Source: Mycobacterium sp. 3519A | GTDB taxonomy: Bacteria; Actinomycetota; Actinomycetes; Mycobacteriales; Mycobacteriaceae | Reading direction: 5' to 3' | Length of the DNA: 64,000 nucleotides | Assembly (NCBI RefSeq): GCF_900240945.1 | Contig: NZ_OESG01000014.1 | Location: forward strand, 678,923 to 742,922 | In this document: positions 1 to 8,185 of the stretch, piece by piece | Numbering within the stretch: position 1 is the first letter of the stretch | How the letters are laid out: every line of letters starts with the position of its first letter | The notes under the pieces: generated by a model | The model's input: the letters and a program-made list of their open reading frames with translations, nothing else | Told to the model about the DNA's origin: nothing | The model's database searches: none | Program-made: the position numbers and the translations under genes

Positions 1-2
1 CG

Positions 3-272
3 ATTCGGGTGTGGAGCGCGGTCGATCCCGAGGTGTATTCCGTCCAAGCTGCGGTGGATCGGCAAAGGTTCGACATCATGTACGAGTCGGCATTCGAGGT
101 TTTGAACAACAAGCGGCAGGCCGAGGTGTTCGCGGCGTGGGGTGTCTATGTGTTGGTCGGTTACGAGCAGGCGGTACTGCCGCGTGACGCCGGCGCGCTG
201 CACTGGATCGCCGGGCAGCTGGCCGAAGCGCTGGACTCGGGTCGGTTCGCGTCCGTGCCGGACGGTGACTAG
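3..272 (+). CDS. C-terminal part of an unknown protein (cut by window edge)
   Basis: An open frame runs in from the left edge and stops at TAG 270-272, giving about 89 visible residues. An internal GTG at 9-11 is the first possible start in the window, but the frame is open before it, so I treat this as the tail of a longer gene. The visible part is mixed acidic and hydrophobic (for example RFDIMYESAFEVL and AAWGVYVLVGYEQA), probably soluble and helical, with no motif I recognise. It ends 35 bases before the FUSC-type gene and lies on the same strand. Confidence 0.5.
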   Translation: MRVWSAVDPEVYSVQAAVDRQRFDIMYESAFEVLNNKRQAEVFAAWGVYVLVGYEQAVLPRDAGALHWIAGQLAEALDSGRFASVPDGD

Positions 273-307
273 CGGGCAGGACGCCGCACGGCCGAAGGGC
301 GCACTTC

Positions 308-2449
308 TTGCCTTCTGAAACGGCTGCGGTGTTGCGCCACGTGTTGGATCGCCTTCGGGCGCGCGACCCGGAGTTCGACGCGCTGCGTCGTGCCTCCCGC
401 GCCGCCATCGTGCTGCCGATCGCCGCCGCCATCGGCTTCTCGGTCGGCGGTTCGCAGACGCCGTTGTTCACCATCTTCGGCTCGGTGGCGCTGCTGATCC
501 TCGTCGACTTCCCCGGCAACCGGCCCGCGCGGGCGCTGGCCTACTGCGGCCTGGGAATCAACGGCGCCATTTTGATCACGCTCGGCACACTGGTCGCGCC
601 GCACCCGTGGCTGAGTGTCGTATCGATGTTCGTGCTCGGCGTCGCGGTCATCTTCGCCGGTGTGCTCAGCGAGATCGTCGCCGCGGGCCAACGCGCGACG
701 CTGTTGATGTTCGTGCTGCCCGCCTGCACGCCCGTCGGCCCGCTGCCCGAACGGCTGCTCGGCTGGCTGATCGCGTTGGCGCTGTGCGTGCCGGCCGCGC
801 TGTTCCTCTTCCCGCCTCGCCATCACGACGAATTGCGCGCCCACGCGGCGCGCGTCTGCAACCGGTTGGCCGACCGACTCGAGGGCGCCGTGCCGGAACG
901 CGAACTGACCAAGGCGATGAATGCGCTCGACGCCGCGTTCCTTGGCGCCGACTACCGGCCGGTGGCGTTGACCGCGGGCAGCCGCGCGCTGGTCCGGGTC
1001 GTCGACGACCTCGGCTGGCTGTCCGATCGCATCTCCGACGACACCGGCGCCATGCTCGGGGCGATGAAGCAGCCCGCGGTGCGGGTGCTCCGCGACTCGG
1101 CGGCGGTGCTGCGCATCCGCGACGTCTCCGAGAGGTTGGCGCGCAGCGCCCATCTGCTCGACGCGTTGACCGAACTGCGGGCGGTGTCGCAGGGCCACTA
1201 CCGCGACGACATCACCGCGGTGCTCGACGAAGCCAGCGACGAGACGGCGGTGGAGGTCGGCCGAAAGCTGTTGAACCGCAGGACGATCGCGGCCACCATC
1301 GCGGTGACGGGACGGATCATCCGCAATGCGGCGGCAGCCGACGCCCGGCCGGTGTGGGCGCGCGTCCTCGGCCGCCGCCTTCCCGATACGGGCGCCGCGG
1401 ACTGGGTGATGCCCGAAACCGTCGCGGTCGCGGCCATCACCAGAGGGTTTCTCGCCCCCGACGCGGTGGTGCTCCGCAACAGCCTGCGCACCGGCCTCGG
1501 TCTGGCCGTCGCGGTTGCCGTCACCCACCTGTTTCCGGTCCAGCACGGCTTCTGGGTGGTGCTCGGCGCGATGTCGGTGTTGCGCAGCAGCGCGCTGACG
1601 ACGGGCACGCGGGTGATCCGGGCGGTGGCAGGCACTGCGGTCGGCTTCGTCCTTGGCGCCGTCGTGATCGAGTTCCTCGGCGTCGACCCCGTCGTGCTGT
1701 GGATCCTGCTGCCGGTCGTCGCGTTCGGATCGGCGTATGTGCCGGAGGTGTACTCGTTCGTCGCCGGGCAGGCCGCGTTCACGATGATGGTGCTGATCAA
1801 CTTCAACCTGATCGTGCCGACAGGGTGGAAGGTCGGCCTGATCCGTGTCGAGGACGTCGTCGTCGGCGCACTGGTCGGCATCGTGGTGTCGCTGTTGTTG
1901 TGGCCGCGAGGCGCGTCGGCGGCGGTGTCCAAGGCGATCGCCGATGCGCGCACGGTCGGCGCGGAGTTCTTGTCCGAGGCCGTCCACCGCGTCACCCGGG
2001 GCGCCTCCGAAGCCGCCACCGATCGGGTGATCGCGCTGAGCCATCAGGCCCTCGAGGCGTCCCGCACAGTGGATGATGCGGTGCGGCAATACCTTTCGGA
2101 GAACGGCGGCACGACCGCCATGCGCGCGCCGGTGGTACGGTCCGCCAACCGTGCGATCCGGGTGCGCGCCGCCGCCGAGTTGATCGCCGATGTCGTGCCA
2201 CCGCCGCTGGAGCCCTACCGTCGCGCCCGCGAGGTGCTCGAGGCCCACACCGACGTGATCTGCGCGAGGCTGACCGGCGATCCCGGACGCGAATTCGAAT
2301 CACTCAGTGACGACTTCGTGCTCGCGCTGCGCGCCGAAGGCGCCGATGACGAACTAGCGGTTTCCGCCGCATTGCCGCTGACGGCGGTGGCCGCCCAACT
2401 CGGTGAACTCGAATTGCTCTACCCGCACCCGGTAGCGTCGGGCCGATGA
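308..2449 (+). CDS. FUSC family membrane protein (aromatic acid exporter-like)
   Basis: The 713-residue product has two membrane blocks (about residues 30-170 and 390-530), each followed by a long soluble helical region. This repeated arrangement is typical of FUSC/YccS-type transporters, thought to export aromatic acids or similar small molecules; the substrate here is unknown. Hydrophobic runs such as LLMFVLPACTPVG and the second block starting near GLGLAVAVAVTHLF support membrane location. The start is TTG at 308. Its TGA stop overlaps the ATG of the next gene (ATGA, 2446-2449), so the two are probably co-translated. Confidence 0.75.
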   Translation: MPSETAAVLRHVLDRLRARDPEFDALRRASRAAIVLPIAAAIGFSVGGSQTPLFTIFGSVALLILVDFPGNRPARALAYCGLGINGAILITLGTLVAPHPWLSVVSMFVLGVAVIFAGVLSEIVAAGQRATLLMFVLPACTPVGPLPERLLGWLIALALCVPAALFLFPPRHHDELRAHAARVCNRLADRLEGAVPERELTKAMNALDAAFLGADYRPVALTAGSRALVRVVDDLGWLSDRISDDTGAMLGAMKQPAVRVLRDSAAVLRIRDVSERLARSAHLLDALTELRAVSQGHYRDDITAVLDEASDETAVEVGRKLLNRRTIAATIAVTGRIIRNAAAADARPVWARVLGRRLPDTGAADWVMPETVAVAAITRGFLAPDAVVLRNSLRTGLGLAVAVAVTHLFPVQHGFWVVLGAMSVLRSSALTTGTRVIRAVAGTAVGFVLGAVVIEFLGVDPVVLWILLPVVAFGSAYVPEVYSFVAGQAAFTMMVLINFNLIVPTGWKVGLIRVEDVVVGALVGIVVSLLLWPRGASAAVSKAIADARTVGAEFLSEAVHRVTRGASEAATDRVIALSHQALEASRTVDDAVRQYLSENGGTTAMRAPVVRSANRAIRVRAAAELIADVVPPPLEPYRRAREVLEAHTDVICARLTGDPGREFESLSDDFVLALRAEGADDELAVSAALPLTAVAAQLGELELLYPHPVASGR

Positions 2450-3639
2450 GCGAGGTGCTGGTGCTCGGTTCGGGTTTCGCGGGCCTGTGGGCGGCGCTCG
2501 GGGCGGCGCGGCGACTGGACGAACTCGGTGCGACTGATGACGTGCGGGTCACCGCGCTGAGTTCCCTGCCGTACCACGACATTCGGGTGCGCAACTACGA
2601 GGCCGACCTGACACCGTGCCGGATACCGCTGGCCGATGTGCTCGGCCCTGCCCGCGTCGAGCACGTCACCGCCGACGTGACGGCGATCGACCCGGCGGCG
2701 CGCACCGTGACGACGTCGGCAGGTACGCATGGCTACGACCGCCTCGTCGTCGCGCTGGGCAGCCAGGTGGTCAAGCCCGGCATACCCGGTCTGCACGAGT
2801 TCGGGTTCGACGTCGACACCTACGACGGCGCGATGAGGCTGCAACGTCACCTCGCGGGTCTCGACCCGATCACTCCGGCGGCCAGCACCGTCGTCGTGGT
2901 GGGCGCCGGCCTGACGGGCATCGAGACCGCGTGTGAAATGCCTGCCCGGTTGGCCGGGCTGTTTCCCGACAGCACCCCGCAGGTCATCCTGATCGACCAC
3001 AACCCGTACGTCGGATCGGACATGGGCGCCTCGGCGCGTCCGGTGATCGAGGCCGCGCTCGCGTCGAACGGGGTGCACACCAGGCTCGGCGTGCGCATCA
3101 CCGCCATCGACGAGGCGGTCGTGACCCTGTCGACCGGCGAGGTGTTGAGCGCGGCCACGGTGGTGTGGTGTGCAGGCATGCGCGCCAACCCACTGACCGC
3201 GGACCTGGGGGTGACCTGCGACCGCCTCGGCCGCGTCCCGGTCGACGACTACCTGCGGGTCGTCGACGTCCCCGACGTGTTCGCCGCGGGCGACGTCGCC
3301 GCGGCCGCCATGGACGACGAGCACCTGTCGGTGATGTCATGTCAGCACGGCAGGCCGATGGGCCGGTATGCCGGCTACAACGTGGTCAGCGATCTGCTCG
3401 GTGAACCGATGCTGGCCCTTCGAATCCCTTGGTATGTCACGGTTTTGGACCTGGGACCAGCCGGCGCGGTGTACACCGAGGGCTGGGACAGGCACGTGGT
3501 CGACACCGGCGAATCGGCCAAAGCCACCAAGCGCGCGATCAACGGTATACGCATCTATCCGCCGCTGGACGGGGATCGGGACGCGATCCTGGCTGCCGCG
3601 GCCCCTGCCCTGCAGGCAAGACCGAATGCCAATGGCTAG
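2446..3639 (+). CDS. NAD(P)/FAD-dependent oxidoreductase, type II NADH dehydrogenase-like
   Basis: This 397-residue flavoprotein has an N-terminal FAD-binding GxGxxG (VLGSGFAGLW, residues 5-14), a second dinucleotide site (VVVVGAGLTGIE, about 149-160) for NAD(P)H, and a C-terminal FAD-contacting stretch VFAAGDVAA. This is the two-Rossmann plan of the pyridine nucleotide-disulphide reductase family, close to NDH-2 enzymes that pass electrons from NADH to quinone, but no redox-active CxxC is seen. The ATG overlaps the stop of the FUSC gene. The stop shares CTAG (3636-3639) with the convergent pirin gene. Membrane attachment and the electron acceptor cannot be judged from sequence. Confidence 0.8.
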   Translation: MSEVLVLGSGFAGLWAALGAARRLDELGATDDVRVTALSSLPYHDIRVRNYEADLTPCRIPLADVLGPARVEHVTADVTAIDPAARTVTTSAGTHGYDRLVVALGSQVVKPGIPGLHEFGFDVDTYDGAMRLQRHLAGLDPITPAASTVVVVGAGLTGIETACEMPARLAGLFPDSTPQVILIDHNPYVGSDMGASARPVIEAALASNGVHTRLGVRITAIDEAVVTLSTGEVLSAATVVWCAGMRANPLTADLGVTCDRLGRVPVDDYLRVVDVPDVFAAGDVAAAAMDDEHLSVMSCQHGRPMGRYAGYNVVSDLLGEPMLALRIPWYVTVLDLGPAGAVYTEGWDRHVVDTGESAKATKRAINGIRIYPPLDGDRDAILAAAAPALQARPNANG

Positions 3640-4610
3640 CTCAGCGGCCGGTGCGGCATCAGTGCGTTCGGCGGAATGACACCGAACTTGCCCGCCTGGA
3701 AATCGTCCATCGCCTCGATGAGTTCGGCCTTGGAGTTCATCACGAACGGGCCGTACTGGAACACGGGTTCTCGAATTGGCTTGCCGCCCAACAGCAGAAC
3801 CTCGAGCGCGGGTCGCCGCGATTCCTGTGTAGGCTCGGCGGCCACTGTGATTCGGTCGCCGGGGCCGAGCACCGCGAGTTGACCCTGGAGGATCGGGTGC
3901 CCGACGGGGCCGACCGTGCCGCGGCCCGACAGCACGTACACCAGCGCGTTGAAGTCGCGGTTCCACGGCAGGTTCAGCCGGGCGCCGGGCTCAACCGTGG
4001 CGTGGGCCAACGTGATTGGCGTGTGCGTGGCACCTGGGCCGTGATGCTCGTCGACGTCGCCTGCGATGATGCGCACCAGCGCACCGCCGTCGTCCGAGGA
4101 CAACAGCTTCACCTGGCCGCCTTCGATGGCCTGGTACTTCGGCGCGGCGAACTTGTCCTTGCGCGGCAGGTTCACCCACAGCTGGATGCCGTGGAACACG
4201 CCGCCGCTCTCCACCAGTTCGGCCGGCGGGGTTTCGATGTGCAGAATGCCCGACCCCGCCGTCATCCACTGCGTGGCGCCGTCGGTGATCAGACCGCCGC
4301 CGCCGTGCGAGTCCTGGTGCGCGAACCGGCCGTCGATCATGTAGGTGACCGTCTCGAACCCGCGGTGCGGGTGCCAGTCGGTGCCCCTCGGCTCACCCGG
4401 CTGGTACTCGATCTCGCCCATCTGGTCCATGTGGACGAACGGGTCGAGGTCCGCCGAACTCACGCCAGCGAACGCGCGGACGACCGGGAAACCCTCGCCC
4501 TCATAGCCGTGTGGGCCGGTGGTGATGGATCGGACAGGACGCTCGGTGTCGGCGGGCCCCGGGGTGGTGATCCGCGGAAGTGTCAGGGTGTCAGCGGTGA
4601 TAGCAGGCAT
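3636..4610 (-). CDS. Pirin family protein (first copy)
   Basis: The 324-residue product is a bicupin of the pirin family. The N-terminal cupin carries the metal-binding pattern WHPHRGFETVTY and the later GSGILHIETPP, giving the usual His-His-His-Glu iron site. A C-terminal cupin follows (LPWNRDFNALVYVLSGRG). Bacterial pirins range from quercetinase-like dioxygenases to redox-dependent partners of other enzymes; which applies here is unknown. The start ATG is 4610-4608, leaving only 27 bases to the ptsI stop upstream, so read-through from ptsI is possible. A second, diverged pirin lies at 35947-36912. Confidence 0.85.
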   Translation of the reverse strand: MPAITADTLTLPRITTPGPADTERPVRSITTGPHGYEGEGFPVVRAFAGVSSADLDPFVHMDQMGEIEYQPGEPRGTDWHPHRGFETVTYMIDGRFAHQDSHGGGGLITDGATQWMTAGSGILHIETPPAELVESGGVFHGIQLWVNLPRKDKFAAPKYQAIEGGQVKLLSSDDGGALVRIIAGDVDEHHGPGATHTPITLAHATVEPGARLNLPWNRDFNALVYVLSGRGTVGPVGHPILQGQLAVLGPGDRITVAAEPTQESRRPALEVLLLGGKPIREPVFQYGPFVMNSKAELIEAMDDFQAGKFGVIPPNALMPHRPLS

Positions 4611-4637
4611 GATCTGACTAACCGGACTACGGTCCGA

Positions 4638-6338
4638 TTAATTCCCGAGCGCGGTGAGGGCGGCGGCCCTGGCGTCGGCGGGACTGGCGGTGTCGAGCAC
4701 TTTCGCCGCCGCGTCCCGGCACTGCTGCAAGCTCACCTGCGCGAGTTTCGCCCCGACGCCCTGGATCGCGGCGGCCGCCGCGGACAGCGACGTCACGCCG
4801 AGTCCGGTCAGCACGCACGCCAGCAGCGGATCGGCGGCGGCCTCACCACATACCCCGACCGGCTTGCCCGCCGCCGCACCCGCCCGGACCGTCATGGCCA
4901 CCAGCGCCAGCACCGCGGGCTGCCACGGGTCGGTCAGCGTCGCGAGATCGGCGGACATCCGGTCCGCGGCCATCGTGTACTGCGCCAGGTCGTTGGTGCC
5001 GATCGACAGGAAATCGACGTGGTCTGCGATCCGGTCGGCGAGTAGCGCCGCCGCAGGCACCTCGATCATCACTCCTGCCGTCAGTCCCCGCGAACGTGCC
5101 TTGGCGGCAAACTCTTTCGCTTCCTGCGCGGTGGCGATCATCGGCGCCATCACCCACGGTCGGTTTCCCGTGCGGTCTGCGGCGGCGGCGATGGCCTGCA
5201 ATTGGCGGTCCAGCAGTCCGGGATTGCCCGCGGCGATTCGGATGCCCCGCACCCCGAGCGCGGGGTTGGCCTCGTCCGGGTGGCCGACGAATTTCAGCGG
5301 CTTGTCGGAACCGGCGTCCAGCGTTCGGATCACCACCTTGCGGCCCGAGAACGCCTGCAGCACCTCGGCATAGATGTCGGCCTGCTCGTCGACAGTCGGC
5401 TCGGTGTCCCGGTTGAGGAAACACAGTTCGGTGCGGAACAGGCCGACGCCCTCGGCGGGCGTCTCGGTGGCGGCGCGGGCGGCGGCACCGTCCTGGACGT
5501 TGGCGAGGACCGCGACGGCATGCCCGTCGGCGGTGGCTCCCGGGCCGGACCAGCGTGACGCGCGTTCGGCCTGGCGCTGCGCGGCGGCGACGGTCTCGCC
5601 TGCGGCGGTGTGGTCCGGTGACACCGTCACTGTGCCCAGCGTGCCGTCGACGAGCACCATCGTGCCTGCCTCGACGTCGTCGAGTCCGTCGACGGCCACC
5701 ACGCACGGGATACCCAGCTGCCGGGCGATGATCGCGGTGTGGCTGGTCGGGCCGCCCTGCGTAGTGGCAAGGGCGACAACAAGAGTGGGATCCAGGCCCG
5801 CGGTGTCCGCAGGGGCAAGATCTTCGGCGCACAGGATGGAAGGAAGGTCGGGCAGCGGGACGCCGGGTTCCGGCAGGCCGGACAGTTCTGCGATCACCCT
5901 GTCGCGGATGTCCCGTAGGTCGGTGACGCGCTCGGCCATCAGGCCACCCATCTGAGTGAACATGTCGATGAACTGTTCGGCCGCCGCGGCCACCGCCGCG
6001 ACCGCAGGCGTGCCGTCCTTGATGCGCTTCTCCACGGCGCCCAGCCAGGCCCGGTCCTTGGCCAGCGCGGCGGTCGCGGCGAGCACCTCCGACGCGGCAC
6101 CGGTCGCGTGCGCGGCGCGGTCCCGCAGTCGGTCGGCCACCGCGGTGGCCGCCGCCGCGAATCGGGCGGCCTCTGTCGGGCGGTCGCCTTCCGCGATCTG
6201 GGCGTGGTCCGCGATGTCGACGGCGGGCAGTCGGCCCGGCCGGATCACCGGCCCGTACTGCACACCAGGGACCACGGGCACCCCGCGAAGGACGGTGCCC
6301 GCCGCCGGCAGTGACGTGAGTGGAGATGGAGCGGTCAT
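4638..6338 (-). CDS. ptsI: PTS enzyme I (phosphoenolpyruvate-protein phosphotransferase)
   Basis: Enzyme I takes phosphate from phosphoenolpyruvate and passes it to HPr, starting the sugar phosphotransferase chain in the cytoplasm. The 566-residue length fits the family. The phosphorylated histidine is in TTQGGPTSHTAIIARQLG (His200), the PEP-binding domain follows (GVGLFRTELCFLNRD), and the C-terminal signature VCGEAAADPLLA is present. The frame is open upstream of 6338, but I start at ATG 6338-6336 because a promoter sits only a few bases before it and the protein then begins like other enzyme I proteins. It diverges from fruR, and the rest of the system is at 7205-10463. Confidence 0.95.
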   Translation of the reverse strand: MTAPSPLTSLPAAGTVLRGVPVVPGVQYGPVIRPGRLPAVDIADHAQIAEGDRPTEAARFAAAATAVADRLRDRAAHATGAASEVLAATAALAKDRAWLGAVEKRIKDGTPAVAAVAAAAEQFIDMFTQMGGLMAERVTDLRDIRDRVIAELSGLPEPGVPLPDLPSILCAEDLAPADTAGLDPTLVVALATTQGGPTSHTAIIARQLGIPCVVAVDGLDDVEAGTMVLVDGTLGTVTVSPDHTAAGETVAAAQRQAERASRWSGPGATADGHAVAVLANVQDGAAARAATETPAEGVGLFRTELCFLNRDTEPTVDEQADIYAEVLQAFSGRKVVIRTLDAGSDKPLKFVGHPDEANPALGVRGIRIAAGNPGLLDRQLQAIAAAADRTGNRPWVMAPMIATAQEAKEFAAKARSRGLTAGVMIEVPAAALLADRIADHVDFLSIGTNDLAQYTMAADRMSADLATLTDPWQPAVLALVAMTVRAGAAAGKPVGVCGEAAADPLLACVLTGLGVTSLSAAAAAIQGVGAKLAQVSLQQCRDAAAKVLDTASPADARAAALTALGN

Positions 6339-6345
6339 GTGAAAC

Positions 6346-6373
6346 AGATTACAGAAAACTGTTGACAAGTCAA
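6346..6373 (-). promoter_or_regulatory. Likely sigma-A promoter of ptsI, giving a nearly leaderless mRNA
   Basis: On the minus strand a -35 element TTGACT (6373-6368) and a -10 element TAATCT (6351-6346) are separated by 16 bases. Transcription would begin at or within a base or two of the ptsI ATG (6338), so the mRNA would have little or no leader. The call is sequence-based; no start site has been measured. Confidence 0.6.
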
Positions 6374-6375
6374 CA
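6360..6375. promoter_or_regulatory. Palindromic operator between ptsI and fruR
   Basis: TGTTGAC-AA-GTCAACA is a perfect inverted repeat with 7-base arms. It contains the -35 TTGACT of the minus-strand ptsI promoter and also a plus-strand TTGACA (6362-6367) that could serve fruR. One bound regulator could therefore close both promoters. FruR (next gene, DeoR family) is the obvious candidate, by inference. Confidence 0.55.
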
Positions 6376-6398
6376 CGAACAGTAGTAAAACCAACTAT

Positions 6399-6410
6399 AT
6401 CAACATTGAT
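6399..6410. promoter_or_regulatory. Second small palindrome upstream of fruR
   Basis: ATCAA-CA-TTGAT is a perfect inverted repeat 30 bases before the fruR start. It shares the core TCAACA with the larger palindrome at 6360-6375 and could be a second regulator site. Support is from sequence only. Confidence 0.35.
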
Positions 6411-6440
6411 TCGGGCGTTACCCCACACAAACGGAGCCAC

Positions 6441-7208
6441 ATGTATGCCGAAGAGCGTCAGCAAGCGATCGCCTCGCTGGTGATGTCGCGCGGCCGCGCC
6501 TCGGTGGCCGAATTGGCGCAGACCTACGACGTCACCACCGAGACGGTGCGCCGCGACCTCGCGGTGCTGGACAAGGCCGGGGTGCTGCGGCGGGTACACG
6601 GCGGCGCCGTGCCGGTGCGTGCGCTGCACCTCGTCGAACCCGGCGTGGGTGAACGGGAGACCACCCGCGCCGAGCACAAGGAGGCGATCGCCGCCGCGGC
6701 GGTCGACTTCTTCCCGCTCGCCGGGGCCACCGTGCTGTTGGACGCCGGAACCACCACCGCGCGTATCGCCGCGCAGTTGCCCACCGATCGCGAGCTTGTC
6801 GTGGTGACCAACTCCGTGCCGATCGCCGCCAGGCTCGCCGCGATGGCGTCGGTCACGCTGCACCTGCTCGGCGGCCGGGTCCGTGGCCTGACCCAGGCGG
6901 CCGTCGGCGACCAGACCTTGCGTGTGCTCGAGACGTTGCGCGTCGACGTCGCGTTCATCGGTACCAATGGGCTCAGCGTGCGCCACGGCCTGTCCACCCC
7001 GGACAGTGACGAGGCAGGCGTCAAGCGCGCGATGGTAGAGGCCGCGAATTATGTGGTGGTGGCTGCTGATTCGTCCAAGATCGGGCGGGAGGACTTCGTC
7101 AGCTTTGCCCCGATCTCCAGCGTCGACACGTTGATCACCGACTCGGAGATCACCGCCGCTGACCGCCGGCAGCTGACCGACAGCGGCGTCGAGGTCGTGG
7201 TCGCGTGA
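6441..7208 (+). CDS. fruR: DeoR-family transcriptional regulator of the fructose PTS
   Basis: The 255-residue protein has an N-terminal winged helix-turn-helix (ERQQAIASLVMSRGRASVAE, with TYDVTTETVRRDLAVLDKAG as recognition region) and the DeoR sugar-phosphate sensor domain (DAGTTTARIAAQL, then VAFIGTNGLS). Regulators of this type usually repress sugar operons and release DNA on binding a phosphosugar, here probably fructose 1-phosphate by context. Its stop overlaps the GTG of fruK, so it is the first gene of fruR-fruK-fruA-ptsH. The palindromes at 6360-6410 are plausible autoregulatory sites. Confidence 0.9.
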   Translation: MYAEERQQAIASLVMSRGRASVAELAQTYDVTTETVRRDLAVLDKAGVLRRVHGGAVPVRALHLVEPGVGERETTRAEHKEAIAAAAVDFFPLAGATVLLDAGTTTARIAAQLPTDRELVVVTNSVPIAARLAAMASVTLHLLGGRVRGLTQAAVGDQTLRVLETLRVDVAFIGTNGLSVRHGLSTPDSDEAGVKRAMVEAANYVVVAADSSKIGREDFVSFAPISSVDTLITDSEITAADRRQLTDSGVEVVVA

Positions 7209-8185
7209 TCGTCACCGTCACCCCGAACCCGAGCATCGACCGCACCGTGACGCTTGCCGGTCCGCTGACTCGCGGTGCGGTGCATCGGGTTTCGTCGGTG
7301 ACCACCGAACCGGGCGGTAAAGGGGTCAACGTCGCACGCGCGTTGGCACTGGCAGGCGTCGACACCGTGGCGGTGTTACCGGTCCCGCCCAACGACCCGT
7401 TGACCACGGCGCTGTCGGCCGCCGCGGTGCCGTTCAGTTGCGTGCCGACCACAGGGGCGGTCCGCACCAACCTGACTGTCACCGAACATGACGGCACCAC
7501 AACGAAACTCAATGAGCCGGGCGCCCAGCTCGACGACGCGGCCATCGATGCGCTGACCATGGCGGTGCTCGCGCATGCCGAGACGGCGTCGTGGGTGGTG
7601 CTCTCGGGTTCGCTGCCACCCGGCATTCCCGACGACTGGTATGCCCGCGTGGTGGCACAGCTCGCCGGGTATCCGTGCCGGGTCGCGATCGACACCTCGG
7701 ACGCTCCGCTCGCTGCGCTCGTCGACTCCCTCGACGCGGCCGCACCCGATCTGCTCAAGCCGAACGCCGAGGAACTGGCCGGGGTGCTCGGCCACTCGCC
7801 GCAGGCGCTGGAAGCCGCCGTCGCACAGGGCGATCCAGAGCCGGTCGTCGATGCCGCGCATCAGCTGGTGGACCGAGGGGTGCAAGCGGTGCTGGCCACG
7901 CTCGGCGCCGCGGGCGCCGTGCTGGTCGACCGGACCGGCAGTTGGATGGCCGCCCCACCGCAGATCGCCGCGCGCAGCACCGTCGGCGCCGGTGACGCGT
8001 CGCTGGCCGGCTATCTGCGCGCCGACGTGGGCGGTGCGGTCCCGCCCGAGCGGCTGCAGATGGCAGTCGCATACGGCGGCGCCGCTGCCGCGCTCCCCGG
8101 ATCTGCGCTGCCGACACCCGCGCAGATCAACCTCGAAGCTGTCCGGGTGACGCCGATCGCCCCCAACACGAAAGTATTGCCATGA
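7205..8185 (+). CDS. fruK: 1-phosphofructokinase
   Basis: FruK converts fructose 1-phosphate, made by the FruA transporter, to fructose 1,6-bisphosphate with ATP. The 326-residue protein has the PfkB-family start (VTPNPSIDRTVTL), the glycine motif GGKGVNVARALA, and the C-terminal catalytic signature STVGAGDASLAGYL with its base aspartate. The GTG start overlaps the fruR stop (GTGA) and its own stop overlaps the fruA ATG (ATGA), showing tight coupling. Flanking genes make fructose 1-phosphate the likely substrate rather than tagatose 6-phosphate. Confidence 0.93.
   Translation: MIVTVTPNPSIDRTVTLAGPLTRGAVHRVSSVTTEPGGKGVNVARALALAGVDTVAVLPVPPNDPLTTALSAAAVPFSCVPTTGAVRTNLTVTEHDGTTTKLNEPGAQLDDAAIDALTMAVLAHAETASWVVLSGSLPPGIPDDWYARVVAQLAGYPCRVAIDTSDAPLAALVDSLDAAAPDLLKPNAEELAGVLGHSPQALEAAVAQGDPEPVVDAAHQLVDRGVQAVLATLGAAGAVLVDRTGSWMAAPPQIAARSTVGAGDASLAGYLRADVGGAVPPERLQMAVAYGGAAAALPGSALPTPAQINLEAVRVTPIAPNTKVLP

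Noticed and set aside
269..2248. A 659-codon minus-strand frame opposite the FUSC gene
   Set aside because: His/Arg/Asp-rich shadow composition. The plus strand has a clear membrane protein.
4638..6986. Upstream extension of ptsI to 6986
   Set aside because: The extension has shadow-like composition, crosses the fruR gene and the divergent promoter, and is absent from enzyme I proteins.
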